A DNA stretch of 64,000 nt from Streptomyces sp. MRC013 (lineage in GTDB: Bacteria > Actinomycetota > Actinomycetes > Streptomycetales > Streptomycetaceae): contig NZ_CP094264.1 of assembly GCF_023614235.1 (NCBI RefSeq), positions 1,612,001 to 1,676,000 of the forward strand, in the 5' to 3' direction. Position numbers and translations under genes: made by a program. Positions 57,981-64,000 of this stretch are shown here, one piece after another (the first letter of the stretch is position 1; each line of letters begins with the position of its first letter). Below the pieces are notes generated by a model. It did not search any database. It had not been told where the DNA came from and was given only the letters and a program-made list of their open reading frames with translations.

Positions 57981-57998
57981 TAGATTGATTCCAATGTA
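57981..57998 (+). promoter_or_regulatory. AT-rich dyad upstream of the 58034 gene (candidate operator)
   Basis: TAGATTGATTCCAATGTA has ATTG/CAAT arms within an unusually AT-rich 25-nt patch. A -10-like TAGGAT begins at 57997. It resembles a metal or redox repressor site, but I cannot assign the regulator. Confidence 0.45.
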
Positions 57999-58032
57999 GG
58001 ATGGCCTTCTGTCCGTGAACAGGAGGCCATCC
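57999..58032 (+). promoter_or_regulatory. Hairpin covering the ribosome binding site
   Basis: GGATGGCC (57999-58006) pairs with GGCCATCC (58025-58032). The second arm overlaps the end of the AGGAGG site (58021-58026) and reaches the ATG at 58034, so folding would hinder initiation. Confidence 0.45.
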
Positions 58033-58033
58033 C

Positions 58034-58426
58034 ATGTACGAGCCGATCCGCACCAAGTCGGTCCACCGGGCGGCCGACGGCGACCGGGACTCCTTCCCGC
58101 GCCGCTCCCGGGAGGAGGAGCTGGACATCCAGCTCGCCGGGCACCTCGCGGCGCTGCTCGCCGTCACCGACGAACTGGGCGACCACGCCGCGGCGGAGCG
58201 CATCGCCCGGCAGGTGGCCAGGCTGCGCGGCGCGCCGCCCGCCCGGCGCCCCGGGCCGGGCGGCGCGGACCGGTCCGCGCTGCACCGCCGCGCTCACGCC
58301 CTCGCGGGGCGCGCCCTGGTCGTCGCGGCCTCCCGCGCCGACACCGCCGTGGCCGTCCTCGCCGCCGAACGGATGGACGCCCACGCGGCGGCCCTGGGCG
58401 GGAACGCCCTGGTCGCCACCGGCTGA
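58034..58426 (+). CDS. Small unknown protein
   Basis: The 130-residue, Arg/Ala-rich, mostly helical protein begins MYEPIRTKSVHRAADGDR, with LDIQLAGHLAALLAVTDELGDHAAAERIARQVARL and a second helical half AHALAGRALVVAASRADTAVAVLAAERMDAH. No signal or membrane helix. Perfect AGGAGG lies 7 nt before ATG 58034. No family recognised. The regulatory DNA upstream is its most informative feature. Confidence 0.75.
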   Translation: MYEPIRTKSVHRAADGDRDSFPRRSREEELDIQLAGHLAALLAVTDELGDHAAAERIARQVARLRGAPPARRPGPGGADRSALHRRAHALAGRALVVAASRADTAVAVLAAERMDAHAAALGGNALVATG

Positions 58427-58640
58427 GCGGCCGGGGACACGCAGACCGGCGGCGGGCGGGCAGCCGGGGCGGGGGGAGGGCCGCCCGCCCGGCCCTTCGC
58501 GGAGGCCGGAGGGGCGCGCGGAGGCCGGAGGGCTCCTGTACGCAGCGCCACGAGGAGCGGGGCGGGCCGGGCACGGCGACCTCCCGGGACCCGCTCCCGG
58601 CGCCCCGGGGGCGGGGCGGGACCGGCCCGGAAAAGGGCGT

Positions 58641-58669
58641 CCCCCGGAACGACGATGCCGTTCCGGGGG
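58641..58669. terminator. Bidirectional hairpin terminator
   Basis: CCCCCGGAACG (58641-58651) pairs with CGTTCCGGGGG (58659-58669). It lies between the unknown gene and convergent pckG in an otherwise empty 320-nt gap. Confidence 0.75.
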
Positions 58670-58750
58670 CCGTCGGCCGCGGCCGGCCGAGATGACTTCA
58701 CAGGTCAGGGCGTTGTCGTACGGCCCGGCCGCGGGTCTGCGGGGCCGGGG

Positions 58751-60574
58751 TCAGCCCAGGCGGGAGACGAGCGCGCGGTACTCGTCCCACAGCTCCTTCG
58801 GCGTGTGGTCGCCGAAGGTGTCGAGGTGCTCGGGGATGAGCGCCGCCTCCTCGCGCCACACGTCCGCGTCGACCTTCAGCAGGAAGTCGAGGTCCTCCTC
58901 GGGCAGGTCGAGGCCCTCGGTGTCCAGCGCGTCGCGCGTCGGCAGGATGCCGATCGGGGTCTCGACGCCCTCGGCCCTGCCCTCCAGGCGCTCCACGATC
59001 CACTTCAGCACGCGGCTGTTCTCGCCGAAGCCGGGCCAGACGAACCTGCCCGCGTCGTTCTTGCGGAACCAGTTCACGTAGTAGATCTTCGGCAGCTTGG
59101 ACCGGTCGGCGTTCTTGCCGACCTCGATCCAGTGGGCCATGTAGTCGCCCATGTTGTAGCCGCAGAAGGGGAGCATCGCGAACGGGTCGCGGCGCAGCTC
59201 GCCGACCTTGCCCTCGGCGGCGGCGGTCTTCTCGGAGGCGACGTTCGCGCCGAGGAAGACGCCGTGCCGCCAGTCGAAGGACTCGGTGACCAGCGGTACG
59301 GCCGAGGCGCGGCGGCCGCCGAAGAGGATCGCGGAGATCGGCACGCCCTTAGGGTCCTCCCACTCGGGCGCGATGATCGGGCACTGCGAGGCGGGCACGG
59401 TGAACCGGGCGTTCGGGTGGGCGGCCGGGGTGCCGGACTCCGGCGTCCAGTCGTTGCCCTTCCAGTCGGTCAGGTGTGCGGGCGTCTCCTCGGTCATGCC
59501 CTCCCACCACACGTCGCCGTCGTCGGTGAGCGCGACGTTGGTGAAGACGGCGTTGCCCCACAGGGTCTTCATGGCGTTGGCGTTGGTGTGCTCACCGGTG
59601 CCGGGCGCGACGCCGAAGAAGCCGGCCTCGGGGTTGATCGCGTAGAGGCGGCCGTCCTCCCCGAACCGCATCCAGGCGATGTCGTCGCCGATCGTCTCGA
59701 CCGTCCAGCCGGGGATGGTGGGCTCCAGCATCGCGAGGTTCGTCTTGCCGCACGCGGACGGGAAGGCGGCGGCGACGTACTTGGCCTCGCCCTGCGGCGG
59801 GGTCAGCTTGAGGATGAGCATGTGCTCGGCGAGCCAGCCCTCGTCGCGGGCCATGACGGACGCGATGCGCAGCGCGTAGCACTTCTTGCCGAGCAGGGCG
59901 TTGCCGCCGTAGCCCGAGCCGTACGACCAGATCTCGCGGGACTCGGGGAAGTGCGAGATGTACTTGGTGGGGTTGCACGGCCAGGGCACGTCGGCCCGGC
60001 CGGGCTCCAGCGGGGCGCCGAGGGTGTGGACGGCCTTGACGAAGAAGCCGTCGTCGCCGAGCTCGTCCAGGACCGCCTGCCCCATGCGCGTCATCGTGCG
60101 CATGGAGACGGCGACGTACGCGGAGTCGGTGATCTCGACGCCGATCGCGGAGAGCGGCGAGCCGACGGGGCCCATGCAGAAGGGCACGACGTACATCGTG
60201 CGGCCGCGCATCGAGCCGCGGAAGATACCCTGTTCGCCGGTGAAGATCTCCCGCATCTCGGCGGGGGCCTTCCAGTGGTTGGTCGGGCCCGCGTCCTCCT
60301 CCTTCTCGGAGCAGATGAAGGTGCGGTCCTCGACGCGGGCGACGTCGGTCGGGTCGGAGGCGGCGTAGTAGGAGTTGGGGCGCTTGATCGGGTCCAGCTT
60401 CCGGAAGGTGCCCTTGGCCACGAGCTCCTCGCACAGGCGCTCGTACTCGGCCTCGGAGCCGTCGCACCAGACCACCTGGTCCGGCTGCGTGATCGACGCG
60501 ATCTCGTCGACCCAGGCGGTGAGGGCCTGGTGCTGGGTGGGGGCGGTGCTGGGAGCCGCGTTCTCGCGCGCCAC
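58751..60574 (-). CDS. pckG: Phosphoenolpyruvate carboxykinase (GTP)
   Basis: The 607-residue GTP-type PEPCK converts oxaloacetate to PEP for gluconeogenesis. [13 protein letters not shown] is the P-loop with the reactive cysteine. [31 protein letters not shown] holds the Mn2+ and GTP contacts, and [14 protein letters not shown] is typical. GTG 60574 follows AGGAG by 6 nt. It complements glpX at 15812. Confidence 0.97.
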   Translation of the reverse strand: MARENAAPSTAPTQHQALTAWVDEIASITQPDQVVWCDGSEAEYERLCEELVAKGTFRKLDPIKRPNSYYAASDPTDVARVEDRTFICSEKEEDAGPTNHWKAPAEMREIFTGEQGIFRGSMRGRTMYVVPFCMGPVGSPLSAIGVEITDSAYVAVSMRTMTRMGQAVLDELGDDGFFVKAVHTLGAPLEPGRADVPWPCNPTKYISHFPESREIWSYGSGYGGNALLGKKCYALRIASVMARDEGWLAEHMLILKLTPPQGEAKYVAAAFPSACGKTNLAMLEPTIPGWTVETIGDDIAWMRFGEDGRLYAINPEAGFFGVAPGTGEHTNANAMKTLWGNAVFTNVALTDDGDVWWEGMTEETPAHLTDWKGNDWTPESGTPAAHPNARFTVPASQCPIIAPEWEDPKGVPISAILFGGRRASAVPLVTESFDWRHGVFLGANVASEKTAAAEGKVGELRRDPFAMLPFCGYNMGDYMAHWIEVGKNADRSKLPKIYYVNWFRKNDAGRFVWPGFGENSRVLKWIVERLEGRAEGVETPIGILPTRDALDTEGLDLPEEDLDFLLKVDADVWREEAALIPEHLDTFGDHTPKELWDEYRALVSRLG

Positions 60575-60771
60575 GGTTGCTCCTTGTCGAGGGGTCCTTG
60601 GTTGTTGCCCCGTGGGGGCTGCGACCCGGACGCTGCGTGCTTCGCGCTCATCCGGTGCCGACGGCACTCATTTGATCATCCGACGGGAATGTGCATATGT
60701 CCAGAGGGCCTCTCACGTGAGCATCGCCACTTGTGTCCCGGTGCCTACGGAGGCGTAGGTAGCATTCCGCC

Positions 60772-61464
60772 ATGACCGCCGCAGCCGTGATCGAGCAGAC
60801 CGATGCCGACGCCTGCCCGCCCCGCGTACCCGTGAAGCCGCGCCTGCGCGGCTGGCTGCACGCCGGGATGTTCCCCGTCGCGCTGGTCGCCGGGATCGCC
60901 CTGACCGCCCTGGCGGACTCGGCGCGCGGCCGCCTCGCCTGCGGCGTCTACGCGCTCACGGCCTGTCTGCTGTTCGGTGTGAGCGCGCTGTACCACCGGG
61001 GGGACTGGGGGCCGCGGGTCACGGCCGTGCTGCGGCGTCTGGACCATGCCAACATCTTCCTGATCATCGCGGGTACGTACACCCCGCTGACGCTGCTCCT
61101 CCTCCCCGGGCCGACCGCCCGGGTCCTGCTGTGGGCCGTCTGGGCCGCCGCGGCGGCGGGCATCGCGTTCCGCGTGTTCTGGGTCGGCGCGCCGCGCTGG
61201 CTGTACACGCCGTGCTACATCGCCATGGGCTGGGCGGCCGTCTTCTTCCTGCCGGACTTCCTGCGGGCGGGCGGCGTCGCCGTGCTCGTACTCGTCGTCG
61301 TCGGCGGCCTCCTCTACAGCGCGGGCGGCGTGGTGTACGGCCTGAAGCGGCCCGACCCGTCGCCGCACTGGTTCGGCTTCCACGAGGTGTTCCACTCCCT
61401 GACGCTCGCCGCGTTCGTCGCCCACTACGTGGGCATCTCCCTGGTCGCGTACCGGCACGCGTAG
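60772..61464 (+). CDS. Hemolysin III / PAQR family membrane protein
   Basis: This 230-residue seven-helix protein has ALYHRGDWGPRVTAVLRRLDHANIFLIIAGTYTPLTLL (Ser/His and Asp-His metal site of PAQR proteins) and FHEVFHSLTLAAFVAHYV at the end. Bacterial members affect membrane fluidity. Actual lysis has rarely been shown. ATG 60772 follows TAGCAT (60760-60765) by 6 nt: leaderless. It is divergent from pckG. Confidence 0.9.
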   Translation: MTAAAVIEQTDADACPPRVPVKPRLRGWLHAGMFPVALVAGIALTALADSARGRLACGVYALTACLLFGVSALYHRGDWGPRVTAVLRRLDHANIFLIIAGTYTPLTLLLLPGPTARVLLWAVWAAAAAGIAFRVFWVGAPRWLYTPCYIAMGWAAVFFLPDFLRAGGVAVLVLVVVGGLLYSAGGVVYGLKRPDPSPHWFGFHEVFHSLTLAAFVAHYVGISLVAYRHA

Positions 61465-61583
61465 ACGGCCGCGAGTGCGCTCCCCCGCGCACCCGTGCGC
61501 CCGCACGTCCACGTCCCCGCAAGCCCCGCCGCGCATCGGGGCGCCCCGCGCGGGATGCGTGCGCCGGGCGCCCGGGTGCACGC

Positions 61584-63613
<2,030 letters not shown>

Positions 63614-63822
63614 GTCCCCATCCTCGCGCACCGGCCCCCGCCCCCGCCCCCGCGCCACGGGGACGGGGCGCGAACGGGACGGAGGGACGCCGGCCGCGGT
63701 GCCCGCGCGGCCGGGCCGGCTCCGGCGGCCGGGCCGGTGGCGGGTCGCGCCGGCGGTGCGGTCCCCTCCCCGCCCCGGGCCGTACGCGGGTCCCGGAAGC
63801 CGCCGGGCCGGACGTGTCGCCG

Positions 63823-64000
63823 TCAGCCGCCGGACGCGGTGTGACGGGCGTTCCCCGGCGGCCCGGCGGCGCCGTCCGGCAGCTCCCCCCGCGATGCCGC
63901 GCCCCGCGGGCCGGGAGAGCCCTGGGACCGGAGGGCGAGGAGGTACCCGGCCTGGAAGCGGCTCCCGGCGCCGAGTTCGTCCATCAGCTCGGCGATGTGC
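63823..64000 (-). CDS. C-terminal end of a LuxR-type regulator (5' end outside window)
   Basis: The last 58 residues begin [23 protein letters not shown], which resembles the recognition helix end of a LuxR/NarL helix-turn-helix (typically VKTHVxxLLxKLGxxxRxQA). A Gly/Pro-rich tail ending ASGG and stop at 63823 follows. It may belong to a response regulator or helix-turn-helix transcription factor. Only the tail is visible, so this is tentative. Confidence 0.5.
   Translation of the reverse strand, partial: HIAELMDELGAGSRFQAGYLLALRSQGSPGPRGAASRGELPDGAAGPPGNARHTASGG

Overview
The window is about 73% G+C, with GTG starts, leaderless promoters, a WhiB-like regulator, the OxyR-AhpC-AhpD module, adjacent class I and class II fumarases and a WblI-GlpX neighbourhood. 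This gene content and order is what I know from Streptomyces chromosomes, so I read it as core chromosome of a Streptomyces or very close relative, with one accessory edge on the left.

Left edge (1-6455): a five-gene minus-strand operon (acyl-CoA dehydrogenase-fold protein, aldehyde dehydrogenase-type reductase, class III aminotransferase, SRPBCC protein, histidine-bearing membrane protein cut by the edge) faces a plus-strand MprF/VlmA-like aminoacyl-tRNA transferase domain protein. The combination fits an amine-forming, tRNA-dependent route like those that make azoxy/N-N natural products (valanimycin, elaiomycin). The final product is inference.

6748-8647: a small decayed insertion flanked by a 23-bp direct repeat that is the 3' end of ychF. 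It carries a VapBC-type toxin-antitoxin pair, a scrambled IS3-family transposase and a truncated ORF.

8621-31000: housekeeping core. ychF, DUF6542 protein, nitroreductase, xseAB, ispH, ppgK, DUF4245 protein, glpX, wblI, LiaF-like protein, fumarase class I, fumC, FomD-like hydrolase, SpoIIE-type phosphatase, class A penicillin-binding protein, SPFH protein with an overlapping ribbon-helix-helix gene, oxyR/ahpC/ahpD.

31100-40500: envelope genes. AI-2E family permease, secreted lytic transglycosylase with a structured leader, PIN-PhoH ATPase, uppS, prepilin peptidase, DUF192 protein, PIG-V-like mannosyltransferase, and several GC-rich tandem repeats.

40761-50311: a complete Tad-type pilus locus on the minus strand (CpaB, CpaE/TadZ, two TadE-like proteins, CpaF ATPase, TadB, TadC, Flp pilin, TadG, lipoprotein, OmpA-domain protein). 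The prepilin peptidase at 37424 is its likely processing enzyme.

50539-64000: an NRAMP-like transporter lacking the canonical metal motifs, M14 carboxypeptidase, alanine-racemase-fold amino acid deaminase, MptB-like mannosyltransferase, AlaA-like aminotransferase, a small unknown gene with unusual regulatory DNA, pckG, hemolysin-III protein, thioredoxin-fold DUF255 protein, and the C-terminus of a LuxR-type regulator.

Nine genes are each broken, or have their start or stop displaced, by one base at a G/C homopolymer of five to seven. The simplest reading is homopolymer error in the assembly. Eleven genes have a TAnnnT box 6-7 nt upstream of the start codon and no Shine-Dalgarno, i.e. they look leaderless.
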